Numbered from the stretch's first letter, positions 8,960 to 16,458 are shown. The stretch is 39,355 nucleotides of DNA from Dysgonamonadaceae bacterium (GCA_031260045.1 JAIRKO010000050.1:1-39355), one strand, 5' to 3'. Program-made: numbers and translations. Notes: generated by a model not told the origin, from the letters alone.

Positions 8960-10568
8960 CGCCGCTAAAACAACCGCCTGCCTTTTCCTTTTCCTTGCAA
9001 TATTTTTTACCGGAACGGTTCAAACTTCGTCGGCACAGAAAAGAACGGGTAAATTCACCGTCGAGTACGCCGATTCTTCCGGTCTGCGCGATCGCAATGC
9101 CCAGATTTTATGGGGGAATGTCGTTTTCCGGCACGACAGTACGTATATGTATTGCGACAGCGCCTATTTCAATCAGTCGGCAAATACGATGGAAGCTTTC
9201 AGCCGCGTGCGCATTGAGCAGGGCGACACCTTATTTATATATGGCGATTACTTGCATTACGACGCCAATATACAGTTAGCCAGACTTCGCCGGAACGTCC
9301 GCATGGTCAACAGGGATGTGATTTTGCTGACCGACAGTTTTAATTACGACCGGATCGCCGATCTTGCCTATTATTTTGACAACGGACAATTGCTTGATTC
9401 CGCAAACAAATTAAAATCCGTTTACGGACAGTATTCGCCGCATACGAAACTCGCTCATTTCAAGGATTCCGTCCAACTGACCAATCCGCAATTTGTACTC
9501 GCCTCCGACACCTTAGTATATAATACGGAAAACAGGATTGCCGACATTGTAAGTCCCACCGTCATCCGTTCCGACAGCGGAACAGTCTACACCAATCGGG
9601 GCTGGTACAACACCGCTACCGAAGAATCGCTGCTGCAAAACCGTTCCCTCGTCGTGAGCAAGGACAAAACCAAAACGATAACCGCCGATTCCCTTTTTTA
9701 TAACAAACCAACCGGATTTGTCGAGGCTTTCGGCAATATGGTTTTGAACGACACGGTGAAAAAGGTAATCCTGCTGGGCAATTACGGGTATTACGATGAA
9801 ATCGGTAAATTTGCTTTCGCCACCGATTCGGCGCAGATGATTGAATATTCCCAAAAAGACTCCCTGTTTGCTCACGCCGATACCATGATGATGACCACCG
9901 TCGCCGGCGAAGAAAGGGAAATCAGGGCATATTACGGCGTTCGTTTTTATCGCGTCGATTTGCAGGGCGTTTGCGATTCTTTGCTCTTCAATACCGCCGA
10001 TTCCGTTCTGAACATGTACAAAAACCCAATCCTGTGGAACACCGGCTATCAACTGAACGGCGACACAATTAAAATCCTTTTCAACGACAGCGCCATTGAA
10101 CGAATGAATGTGTTGCGATACGCCTTTGCCATACAGAAATTAGAAACCGCCGGCGATTCGAGTTATTTCAACCAATTGAAAGGAAAAAATCTAACGGCGT
10201 ATTTTCGTGGCGGGGAAGTCTACAACATGCACGTGGACGGAAATGCGGAGTCCGTGTATTATCCGGTCGACGAGGCGGACGGCTCATTTGTCGGACTGTT
10301 CAAATCGGTAAGCAGTTACATCAATTTCGACATAAAAGACCGGAAACCCGTCCGCATTGTCTGGTATCCCGAACCCGACTGCGATATTCTGCCTCTTTCC
10401 GACCTTACGCCCGCCGATAAATTCCTGAAAGATTTTATTGATTACGATTACCTCCGTCCGAAAAGCAAAACAGATATATTTTTGAGAGTGAAAATGAAAG
10501 TGGAGGATGTTCCGCAGCCGCGTAGAGCGCTTGGGCGGCGCAAGCCGAATACATCCCATGAACCCTGA
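8931..10568 (+). CDS. OstA/LptA-like outer-membrane assembly protein
   Basis: A 545-residue protein starting at 8931 inside the surA 3' end; ATG 8940 is a second possible start. It has an N-terminal export signal (TTACLFLFLAIFFTGTVQTS) and a long series of OstA-type beta repeats. Examples are AQILWGNVVFRHDSTYMYCD and ADSLFYNKPTGFVEAFGNMV, in which a transcript-like phrase of writing, holding and covering strands recurs as in LptA and the N-terminal part of LptD. By family this places it in the periplasmic route of lipopolysaccharide or lipooligosaccharide to the outer membrane. The C-terminus (roughly the last 25 residues, rich in Arg and Pro) is not family-like. It is probably translated together with surA. 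The call is firm for the family; the precise substrate step is inferred. Confidence 0.8.
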   Translation: MKKMDGYRNNAAKTTACLFLFLAIFFTGTVQTSSAQKRTGKFTVEYADSSGLRDRNAQILWGNVVFRHDSTYMYCDSAYFNQSANTMEAFSRVRIEQGDTLFIYGDYLHYDANIQLARLRRNVRMVNRDVILLTDSFNYDRIADLAYYFDNGQLLDSANKLKSVYGQYSPHTKLAHFKDSVQLTNPQFVLASDTLVYNTENRIADIVSPTVIRSDSGTVYTNRGWYNTATEESLLQNRSLVVSKDKTKTITADSLFYNKPTGFVEAFGNMVLNDTVKKVILLGNYGYYDEIGKFAFATDSAQMIEYSQKDSLFAHADTMMMTTVAGEEREIRAYYGVRFYRVDLQGVCDSLLFNTADSVLNMYKNPILWNTGYQLNGDTIKILFNDSAIERMNVLRYAFAIQKLETAGDSSYFNQLKGKNLTAYFRGGEVYNMHVDGNAESVYYPVDEADGSFVGLFKSVSSYINFDIKDRKPVRIVWYPEPDCDILPLSDLTPADKFLKDFIDYDYLRPKSKTDIFLRVKMKVEDVPQPRRALGRRKPNTSHEP

Positions 10569-10632
10569 AATTCCATTTTTCAATCATAAAGAGTATGATA
10601 AATCAACTGTTTAACAATATAAAAATAGGGTT

Positions 10633-10710
10633 ATGGCAAAAATAGAAAATGAAATACAGTATAATTGGGCGGAGAAAAGAGTTGAAGAACTGCTTCCAAT
10701 TTGGGAATAA
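10633..10710 (+). pseudogene. 25-codon remnant of a HigA-type antitoxin gene
   Basis: A short frame ATG 10633 to TAA 10708-10710 encodes a peptide containing ENEIQYNWAEKRVEELLP. This is very like the N-terminus of helix-turn-helix antitoxins of the HigA group, which often begin with an E-x-Y-x-W-A-x-x-R-V-E-E-L-L-P pattern. The rest of the antitoxin (the acidic linker and the helix-turn-helix) is absent, and no toxin gene is seen nearby. The frame stops just before the direct repeat and the mutL start. I read it as a leftover of a lost toxin-antitoxin locus; a functional micropeptide is possible but unsupported. Confidence 0.5.
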
Positions 10711-10713
10711 ATA

Positions 10714-10738
10714 TTAGTTCTTAACGCTTAGTTCTTAA
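10714..10738. repeat. Direct repeat TTAGTTCTTAA x2, dispersed-family member
   Basis: TTAGTTCTTAA occurs at 10714-10724 and again at 10728-10738, separated by CGC, giving a 14-bp period. The stretch TAACGCTTAGTTCTT (10722-10736) recurs exactly at 15498-15512. The element lies directly upstream of the mutL start. Related words (AACTAAGAAC) occur at 15307-15318 and in the hairpin at 29491-29554. Confidence 0.6.
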
Positions 10739-10746
10739 TTTATTTT

Positions 10747-12522
10747 ATGAGCGATATAATTCACCTACTCCCCGATTCCATCGCCAACCAGATAGCGGCA
10801 GGCGAAGTCATCCAGCGTCCATCATCCGTAGTAAAGGAACTGATGGAAAATGCCATCGACGCAGGCGCCACAACCGTTTTGCTGAACCTCAAAGACGCCG
10901 GACGCAGTTTAATCCAAGTGATTGATAACGGAAAAGGAATGTCCGAAACCGACGCCCGCATGGCATTTGAACGCCACGCCACATCCAAAATCGCCGCCGC
11001 CGACGATTTGTTTGCCTTGCATACAATGGGTTTTCGAGGCGAAGCGCTGGCTTCGATTGCCGCCGTCGCCCAAGTCGAACTCAAAACAGCAAGGGCGGGA
11101 GACCGTTTGGGAACGCTCATCCTGATTTCGGCTTCACAAGTGGAGGAACAACAAGCCGTCGCCGCCGCTCCCGGAAGCATTTTTTCCGTGAAAAACCTGT
11201 TTTTCAACGTACCGGCGCGGAGAAAGTTCCTCAAGTCAAACGACACGGAATTAAGGAATATCCTTGCCGAGTTTGAACGCATTGTATTGGTTCATCCGCA
11301 AATCGCGTTCGATTTCCGCCACAACGATACGGAAGTTATGAATCTTCCGCTCGCTAACTTGAAACAGCGGATTCTCAATGTTTTCGGGAAAAGGTTAGAA
11401 ACGCAACTGCTCTCCGTTCATGTCGAAACGTCGCTGGTTTCGCTAACCGGTTTTGTCGGCACGCCCGATTCCGGCAAGAAACGGGGAAGCCTGCAATACC
11501 TTTTTGCGAACAGCCGTTACATGCGCCATCCCTATTTCCACAAGGCGGTGATGCAGGCTTTCGAGCCGTTTATCCACGCCGGCGAAATGCCGAATTATTT
11601 CCTGTATCTGACGGTCGATCCGGGCTGCATCGACGTAAACATCCACCCCGCCAAGACGGAAATCAAATTTGAAAACGAACAAGCCATTTGGACGATTATT
11701 CATGCGGCTGTGAAAGAAGCCATCGGGAAAACCAACGCCGTTCCAAGCCTCGAATTTGACAGGGACGGCGCTATCGACATGCCGATTTACCGCAAACAGG
11801 CAACGGTTGCCGAGCCTCCTAAAACCAACCTGAACCCACGATACAATCCATTCGATTATCCTTCCAAACCGGCTCCCAAACAATGGGATAAACTGTATCA
11901 AGACGATTCGTTTTCGGAAAAAACCGCCCCCGCCCAACAAATCGAAATACTTACCGAAGAAAAGAAAACAATTATTTCTTATAAAGGAAAATACTTGATT
12001 ACGCCCCTGAAATCGGGATTGAGCCTCATTGACCAACATCGTGCGCACGTGCGGGTTTTGTTTGACGAATACATGCAACGGATGCGGCAAAAGCAGGGCG
12101 TTTCGCAAGGCGCATTATTCCCCGAAATCGTTTCTTTTACGCCTGCGCAAGCCACCGTTTTGCCTTTTTTGCTCGACGATTGGGCGTATATGGGCTTCGA
12201 TTTGTCGGATTTGGGCAATCATTCCTATGCCGTCAACGGAATTCCGGCGGGGCTGGAAACATCCGATATAACCGGAATCCTTCTGGACATGGCGAACAAA
12301 GTCGTGGAAACCGGTTGCGAAGTAAAAGAGGAAATTACGGAAACTTTGGCGCGGGCTTTGGCAAAAAAAGCCGCGCTTCCCTACGGGAAAATCCTTTCGG
12401 GAGAAGAAGCGACCGAATTGCTTGCGCGGCTTTTTGCTTCGGATTCGCCCAATTATACTCCCGACGGGAAATTGATTATCCTGATGCTTTCGGAAGAAGA
12501 ACTGTTGAAGCGGTTTAATTGA
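10747..12522 (+). CDS. mutL: DNA mismatch repair protein MutL
   Basis: A 591-residue MutL. The GHKL ATPase motifs are all present: ELMENAIDAGAT (motif I, near residue 32), DNGKGM (motif II, near 60), RHATSKI (near 76) and TMGFRGEALASI (motif III, near 97), followed by the transducer region with NVPARRKFLKS and IDVNIHPAKTEIKF. The C-terminal dimerisation domain starts near 400. MutL links mismatch-bound MutS to strand removal in the cytoplasm. Where endonuclease-type MutL proteins have DQHA(x)2E(x)4E, this one has DQHRAHVRVLFDEY, so the catalytic glutamates are replaced by V and D; as far as I recall this is usual in Bacteroidetes. The start at 10747 follows an AT-rich leader and a short repeat. 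The gene ends a run of envelope genes with which it has no obvious functional tie. Confidence 0.95.
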   Translation: MSDIIHLLPDSIANQIAAGEVIQRPSSVVKELMENAIDAGATTVLLNLKDAGRSLIQVIDNGKGMSETDARMAFERHATSKIAAADDLFALHTMGFRGEALASIAAVAQVELKTARAGDRLGTLILISASQVEEQQAVAAAPGSIFSVKNLFFNVPARRKFLKSNDTELRNILAEFERIVLVHPQIAFDFRHNDTEVMNLPLANLKQRILNVFGKRLETQLLSVHVETSLVSLTGFVGTPDSGKKRGSLQYLFANSRYMRHPYFHKAVMQAFEPFIHAGEMPNYFLYLTVDPGCIDVNIHPAKTEIKFENEQAIWTIIHAAVKEAIGKTNAVPSLEFDRDGAIDMPIYRKQATVAEPPKTNLNPRYNPFDYPSKPAPKQWDKLYQDDSFSEKTAPAQQIEILTEEKKTIISYKGKYLITPLKSGLSLIDQHRAHVRVLFDEYMQRMRQKQGVSQGALFPEIVSFTPAQATVLPFLLDDWAYMGFDLSDLGNHSYAVNGIPAGLETSDITGILLDMANKVVETGCEVKEEITETLARALAKKAALPYGKILSGEEATELLARLFASDSPNYTPDGKLIILMLSEEELLKRFN

Positions 12523-12550
12523 TAAATTAACATTTTACATCCGAAAAACA

Positions 12551-12582
12551 TTTGAGATTTCCGAATAAATATTATACCTTTG
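12551..12582 (+). promoter_or_regulatory. Bacteroidetes-type promoter of the ferredoxin gene
   Basis: TTTG at 12551-12554 and TACCTTTG at 12575-12582 are separated by 20 nt, an exact fit to the primary sigma factor consensus TTTG-N19-21-TAnnTTTG. Transcription should begin a few bases after 12582, leaving a leader of about 35-40 nt before the ferredoxin start. Confidence 0.8.
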
Positions 12583-12625
12583 CTGCGTAATAAAATATTA
12601 TTAATCACTAAAAAACATTAAAAAA

Positions 12626-12793
12626 ATGGCTCACGTAATTACCGACGACTGTATCGCATGTGGAACTTGCATTGACGACTGTCCCATTGGGGCAATATCG
12701 GAAGGGGATATTTACAAAATTGATCCTGAAGTATGTACTGATTGCGGAACATGTGCAGACGCATGTCCTTCCGAAGCAATCAGAGAGGCATAA
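12626..12793 (+). CDS. 2[4Fe-4S] ferredoxin
   Basis: A 55-residue protein (MAHVITDDCIACGTC...) too short for many gene finders. It carries two CxxCxxCxxxCP motifs, CIACGTCIDDCP at about residues 9-20 and CTDCGTCADACP at about 37-48, each binding one [4Fe-4S] cluster. This is the classical bacterial ferredoxin fold, a soluble low-potential electron carrier used by enzymes such as pyruvate:ferredoxin oxidoreductase; none of its partners is in the window. It has its own promoter at 12551-12582 and a strong terminator after it, so it is probably a well-expressed single-gene unit, in keeping with an anaerobe. Confidence 0.95.
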   Translation: MAHVITDDCIACGTCIDDCPIGAISEGDIYKIDPEVCTDCGTCADACPSEAIREA

Positions 12794-12821
12794 GCGTTTC
12801 ACCGGAAAATCCGAAAAACGG

Positions 12822-12879
12822 TAAGGGGGTTTTTGAAGATAAGGGCTTGACCCGAATTTTCAAAACCCCCTTAGTTTTT
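12822..12879. terminator. Bidirectional rho-independent terminator
   Basis: TAAGGGGGTTTTTGAA (12822-12837) pairs with TTCAAAACCCCCTTA (12859-12873) with one bulged T, followed by GTTTTTG on the plus strand and by an A/T-rich run on the minus strand. It sits between the plus-strand ferredoxin and the convergent HlyD-type gene and can serve both. Confidence 0.8.
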
Positions 12880-12884
12880 GCTTA

Positions 12885-14123
12885 CTATTTCTTCGCGCTT
12901 TCGCGTACATTCAACCTCAACCGCCCCAAAAGCGACAATTTCCCTCTCACAATTTTCCCCCGCCCCTGCATATTGGGCAAAAACGGCAACTCCTTATTAT
13001 AAGTAGTCGTCAGTTGGTCGGGAAGATTGATTTCCACAACACAAGAATCGCGATTCCCCGTTAGTGGCGTCATGTTACTCACCGTGCCGCGAAGAATACC
13101 GTATTCCTTTTCAGGAAAATTTTGCACCCGAATATTGACCCGCATCCCCGTTTTGACCCTCCTCGCACGAGCGGCAGGCAAAACGGCTTGCCCGATAATC
13201 CGGCTCTGGGAAACGGGAACAACCGTAAAAATCTTTTCGTCCGGCGAAACGTTCCGGTTTTCGACCCGCTTGTCGGCAAACAGAACTTTCCCATCCGCAG
13301 GCGACAACAAAACGTAAGCCGTCTCCCATTTCCCGATTTCCGTTTGCAATTGCGAAACCCGCGCTTGCAGCTGCGTTTGCAGGGCGGCTGTCCTCTCGGC
13401 GTCCTGTTGTTTGGTATCCACGAGGGCTTCTTTCATTTGGCTGATGCGAAGTTTCAGGCTGTCCAAATTGGCGCGCATCTGCTCGCGTGCGAGTAGAATT
13501 TGCCGGTAGGCGTTCTCGGATATTTCCATTTCTCTTGCGGGAAGCGCTCTTTCGACAAACAACAGCGAGTCGCGACGATGGTTTTTCTGCGCCCGCAAAA
13601 ACCGTTCTTTTATAATCCGTTGCCGACTGAGCAACTGCGCGTATTCTTCTTCATATTGGGCGATTTGTTCGCGGGTAATCGTTATTTTTCGCGGAAAATA
13701 GAGCAAACGCCTACATTCGGCGTATTCAAACAAAGCAGTGTAAAACGTTGAAAAAAACGGTTGCAACGCGCCGACTTGCAGGTTGCTGTCGGGCAGGCAA
13801 ACGGTTGTGTCCCTGGGGTTGGCGGGCGGGATGGCGAGGTTTTCCAAAAACCGTTTCAAGGAAAGTACGTCGTCGGTTTTCGCGGGATTATTGATGACGG
13901 CAAGGTAATCGCCGCATTTCACTTCCTGATGGTTCTTGACGCGCACTTGGCTGATTTTCCCCTCTGTGCGGGCGATGACCGCCGCCGGCGGCACGGAACC
14001 CGTCAGCCTTACCGGCACGGAAATAACGGAAGGATATTTGACGAAAACGCCTATCGGCAGGAGGATTGCCGCAACAATCGCCCAGCGCTTTACTTTTACA
14101 TTTATGCCGTTTCTGATTTCCAT
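12885..14123 (-). CDS. HlyD-family membrane fusion (periplasmic adaptor) protein
   Basis: A 412-residue protein with one N-terminal membrane segment (WAIVAAILLPIGVFVKY, residues about 14-30), a short biotinyl-lipoyl-like half (VIARTEGKISQVRVKNHQEV), a long alpha-helical hairpin at about 150-280 rich in Glu, Gln and Arg, and a beta-barrel second half (LLSPADGKVLFADKRVENRN). This is the layout of adaptors that join an inner-membrane ABC transporter to an outer-membrane channel, usually for peptide or bacteriocin export. The expected peptidase-containing ABC transporter is not next to it. It lies 54 nt downstream of hemW on the same strand and may be read from the same transcript. Family firm; exported substrate unknown. 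Confidence 0.82.
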   Translation of the reverse strand: MEIRNGINVKVKRWAIVAAILLPIGVFVKYPSVISVPVRLTGSVPPAAVIARTEGKISQVRVKNHQEVKCGDYLAVINNPAKTDDVLSLKRFLENLAIPPANPRDTTVCLPDSNLQVGALQPFFSTFYTALFEYAECRRLLYFPRKITITREQIAQYEEEYAQLLSRQRIIKERFLRAQKNHRRDSLLFVERALPAREMEISENAYRQILLAREQMRANLDSLKLRISQMKEALVDTKQQDAERTAALQTQLQARVSQLQTEIGKWETAYVLLSPADGKVLFADKRVENRNVSPDEKIFTVVPVSQSRIIGQAVLPAARARRVKTGMRVNIRVQNFPEKEYGILRGTVSNMTPLTGNRDSCVVEINLPDQLTTTYNKELPFLPNMQGRGKIVRGKLSLLGRLRLNVRESAKK

Positions 14124-14177
14124 GTTTTTACCGTAATATTAATGGCTCGTCATCTCACGCAATAACGCGACGGGGTT

Positions 14178-15293
14178 TCATGCAGAAAAAAACAAATCCC
14201 GAATAATCCCATCCGAAACAAAAATACCCTTCCGCGTGAGCCGCAGCCGCATCCCATCCCGCTCCAAACACTGATTTTCGATATATTTCTGCGCCTGCCG
14301 CAAACAATAATCCGTTTTTTCCTTCCCAAACGGTACGGTCGGCTTCGCCAAATCGACGCCTTCCCGCGTGCGCAGGCGGGTGAGTATAAAATCGTTATAC
14401 GCTGTCGGTTCATCAATGATTTCGACGTTTTCCGGCGTTTGCGATTCGATGTATTTCGCAATCGACGACACATTCCATTGCCGACTTCGCCCGTTGTAGG
14501 AATGCGCCGCCGCCCCGACGCCCAAATAATGCGTCCCGTTCCAATACGACGTATTATGTTTGGAACGGTAGCCGGGCAGGGCGAAATTGGAAATCTCGTA
14601 ATGTTCAAAACCGGCGTCCGCCATTTCCTCCGTCAATATTTCAAACAGGCGGACGCTCGTTTCCTCCTCTGCCGGTCGCACCTGCCCGTGTTGCAGGAGG
14701 GCGTAAAGCGGCGCGTTTTCCTCATAAGTCAGGTGATACGCCGAAATATGCCGAACGGACAGGCTTTTCGCCTTGCGGAGCGTGTCCCGCCAGCCTATTT
14801 CATTTTGTTCGGGCAAACCGTACATCAAATCAATGCCGATGTTTGTAAATCCTTTTTCCTGCAAGCGTTCAACTGCTTTGGCGGCAGTTTCCGCAGTATG
14901 CCGGCGATGCAGGAACTTCAATTCCTTATCGTCAAAACTTTGTACGCCCACGCTGACCCGATTGAACGGCAAATGACGAATCGAATCCACATACGTTGCC
15001 GTCAAATCGTCGGGATTGGCTTCCATCGTGATTTCGGGCGCGGGGCGCAAAGCGAAAGCGGAAAGGGCGTGGAAAATTTTTTCAAACTCCTCGACATTCA
15101 ATTGCGAGGGCGTGCCGCCGCCGAAATAAACCGTTTCGACCGTTTTGTTTTGCAGGTAATCCCGCCGTGTTTCCAGTTCCCGACAAAGGGTTTCCAGATA
15201 CGGGCGTTTCATTTCGTCGTGTGTGGACGAAACGAAATCGCAATAAATGCAGCGTTTTTTGCAAAATGGGATGTGGAGATAGATGCTTGCCAT
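14178..15293 (-). CDS. hemW: HemW-like radical SAM heme chaperone
   Basis: A 371-residue radical SAM protein. It starts MASIYLHIPFCKKRCIYCDF, with the CxxxCxxC motif that binds the SAM-coordinated [4Fe-4S] cluster. Typical family blocks follow: VETVYFGGGTPSQL, EITMEANPDDL, RVSVGVQSFDD, GIDLMYGLPEQ and YEISNFALPGYRSKHN. Length and motifs match HemW rather than true HemN coproporphyrinogen dehydrogenase, which is about 450 residues; older annotations call such genes oxygen-independent coproporphyrinogen III oxidase. HemW binds heme and is thought to deliver it to respiratory proteins in the cytoplasm. A repeat-rich region lies upstream, so its promoter could not be defined. Confidence 0.88.
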   Translation of the reverse strand: MASIYLHIPFCKKRCIYCDFVSSTHDEMKRPYLETLCRELETRRDYLQNKTVETVYFGGGTPSQLNVEEFEKIFHALSAFALRPAPEITMEANPDDLTATYVDSIRHLPFNRVSVGVQSFDDKELKFLHRRHTAETAAKAVERLQEKGFTNIGIDLMYGLPEQNEIGWRDTLRKAKSLSVRHISAYHLTYEENAPLYALLQHGQVRPAEEETSVRLFEILTEEMADAGFEHYEISNFALPGYRSKHNTSYWNGTHYLGVGAAAHSYNGRSRQWNVSSIAKYIESQTPENVEIIDEPTAYNDFILTRLRTREGVDLAKPTVPFGKEKTDYCLRQAQKYIENQCLERDGMRLRLTRKGIFVSDGIIRDLFFSA

Positions 15294-15349
15294 GACGGGG
15301 AGTTAGGAACTAAGAAACTGCTTTGAATTTAAATTTTTAATTTGTTTTT

Positions 15350-15486
15350 TCCGGATTGCTTCCGGATTTGCTTTCGCTGGTAACGTGTGCGGTGTTCAAT
15401 CTTGCGCTTCGCCTTCACAGGTAACGTGTGTGGTATTGCAACCCCACTGCGTCATTGCAAACCGCGCATCGGTGAAGCAATCCGGA
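15350..15486. repeat. Palindromic dispersed repeat element, 137 bp, with internal direct repeats
   Basis: The ends TCCGGATTGCTTC (15350-15362) and GAAGCAATCCGGA (15474-15486) are exact inverted copies. Inside, GGTAACGTGTG(C/T)GGT(G/A)TT occurs twice (15379-15396 and 15420-15437), 41 bp apart. The right half (GTCATTGC ... GGTGAAGCAATCC) matches the element at 20743-20841. There is no coding capacity. It fills most of the 294-bp gap between hemW and the gene at 15588, and looks like a MITE- or REP-type repeat. Confidence 0.65.
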
Positions 15487-15519
15487 TTAATCATTAATAA
15501 CGCTTAGTTCTTTCACAAA

Positions 15520-15562
15520 CCGCCCCCGCTCAAAATCCTTTTCCGGCTTTGAACGGGGGCGG
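15520..15562 (-). terminator. Rho-independent terminator of the coiled-coil gene
   Basis: CCGCCCCCG (15520-15528) pairs with CGGGGGCGG (15554-15562), and the stem extends by six more positions with one mismatch. On the minus strand it is followed by TTTGTG. It lies just downstream of the small gene that ends at 15588. Confidence 0.7.
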
Positions 15563-15587
15563 CTTGTATGTGCAATCGGCAACGCGC

Positions 15588-15902
15588 CTACCGCTTGTCT
15601 TCGATACCAAACTCGCGCCACGAGGGTTGAGGGATGTCGATTTTGATAATTTTGCGGGCTTTGGCAGCCTTTTTCTGCATGGTGTCAAGCCGTGCGTCTA
15701 ACTCGGCGGTTTTTTCCTTGAGTTTGGCTTTCAGCGTTTCCTGATCTTGGTTCAGCGAGATGCAAGCGTCTACGTCAGATTGCAGGTCGTTGGCAAATTC
15801 CAAGTCGATTTTACGATCGGCAAGCACGTCCTGATGCGCTTTAATACCTTTCACCATAATTCCGGTGCTAATGATTTCCTGAGATTGCGTTCTTTGTCTC
15901 AT
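15588..15902 (-). CDS. Small coiled-coil protein of unknown function
   Basis: A 104-residue acidic-basic protein that I do not recognise as a named family. The N-terminus is polar (MRQRTQSQEIISTGIMVKGI). Residues about 35-85 form a heptad-rich coiled coil (LKAKLKEKTAELDARLDTMQ), and it ends with a conserved-looking tail, PSWREFGIEDKR. It has no signal peptide or membrane segment, so it is probably cytoplasmic and oligomeric. It has its own terminator (15520-15562) and a likely -7 box upstream, and a 21-bp tandem array begins about 120 bp upstream of its start. That makes it a genuine expressed unit. Real gene: fairly sure; function: none assigned. Confidence 0.65.
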   Translation of the reverse strand: MRQRTQSQEIISTGIMVKGIKAHQDVLADRKIDLEFANDLQSDVDACISLNQDQETLKAKLKEKTAELDARLDTMQKKAAKARKIIKIDIPQPSWREFGIEDKR

Positions 15903-15939
15903 AGATACATCTTTTTAAGTTATGTGGGATATTCCGCAT

Positions 15940-15947
15940 CAAAAGTA
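15940..15947 (-). promoter_or_regulatory. Probable -7 box for the coiled-coil gene
   Basis: On the minus strand this reads TACTTTTG, a fit to TAnnTTTG, about 40 nt upstream of the start at 15902. No TTTG is found at the expected -33 distance, so it is a half-match. Confidence 0.4.
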
Positions 15948-16025
15948 CAACTTATTTTTTATTCGATGCATCATTCGGACACTGTTTTGTAACATGTTTT
16001 TTTAAAAATATAGTTGACGTCAATG

Positions 16026-16262
16026 CAATGTCATCTAACATTAAACCAATGTCATCTGACATGAAGCAATTGTAAGCTGACATTGAACGATTGTAAGATG
16101 ACATTTAACAAATGTAAGATGACATGAAGCAAATGCAAGATGACATTTAACAATTGTCAGATAACATGAAGTAAATGTGAGATGACATTTAACAATTGTC
16201 AGATGACATGAAAGAAATGTAAGATGACATTTAATAATTGTCAGATGACATGAAGCAAATGT
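16026..16262. repeat. Tandem array of eleven 21-bp units with dyad symmetry
   Basis: The word GACAT (or AACAT) recurs at 16037, 16058, 16079, 16100, 16121, 16142, 16163, 16184, 16205, 16226 and 16247, a strict 21-bp step. Units mostly alternate between a GACATGAAGCAA and a GACATTTAACAA version, so the higher-order period is 42 bp. Each unit holds a small dyad such as ATGTCATCTGACAT or TGTCAGATGACA. There are no unique spacers, so it is not CRISPR. On the minus strand one frame is open through the whole array as a heptad with Cys-His-Leu-Thr, but it has no start codon. The palindrome TTGACGTCAA lies just before it at 16014-16023. Confidence 0.9.
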
Positions 16263-16380
16263 GAATAAACTTTAATAAAAAGCGAGGTCGACAAGGCGCA
16301 TATCTTGATTGATGACGCCGATTTGAACAAAACATTTTATTTTTTCCGGATGGCTTCGCCGACATTTTTTATGCCAATCG

Positions 16381-16412
16381 TTTGGTAAATCCATGCTTTT
16401 CATGTATGTTTG
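16381..16412 (+). promoter_or_regulatory. Bacteroidetes-type promoter upstream of WbsX gene
   Basis: TTTG at 16381-16384 and TATGTTTG at 16405-16412, 20 nt apart, match TTTG-N19-21-TAnnTTTG exactly. Transcription should start near 16418, which gives a 5' leader of about 160 nt to the ATG at 16577 but only about 40 nt to the small frame at 16459. Confidence 0.7.
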
Positions 16413-16458
16413 CAGCCATAAATACAATTTTTAATTTTTACTAAACATAATATATCAC

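Noticed and set aside
16026-16262. CRISPR array
   Set aside because: The 21-bp units are adjacent with no unique spacers, and no cas genes are present.
16026-16276. Minus-strand heptad-repeat protein across the tandem array
   Set aside because: One frame is open for about 80 codons, but it has no start codon before the array and a stop at each end. It arises because 21 is a multiple of three.
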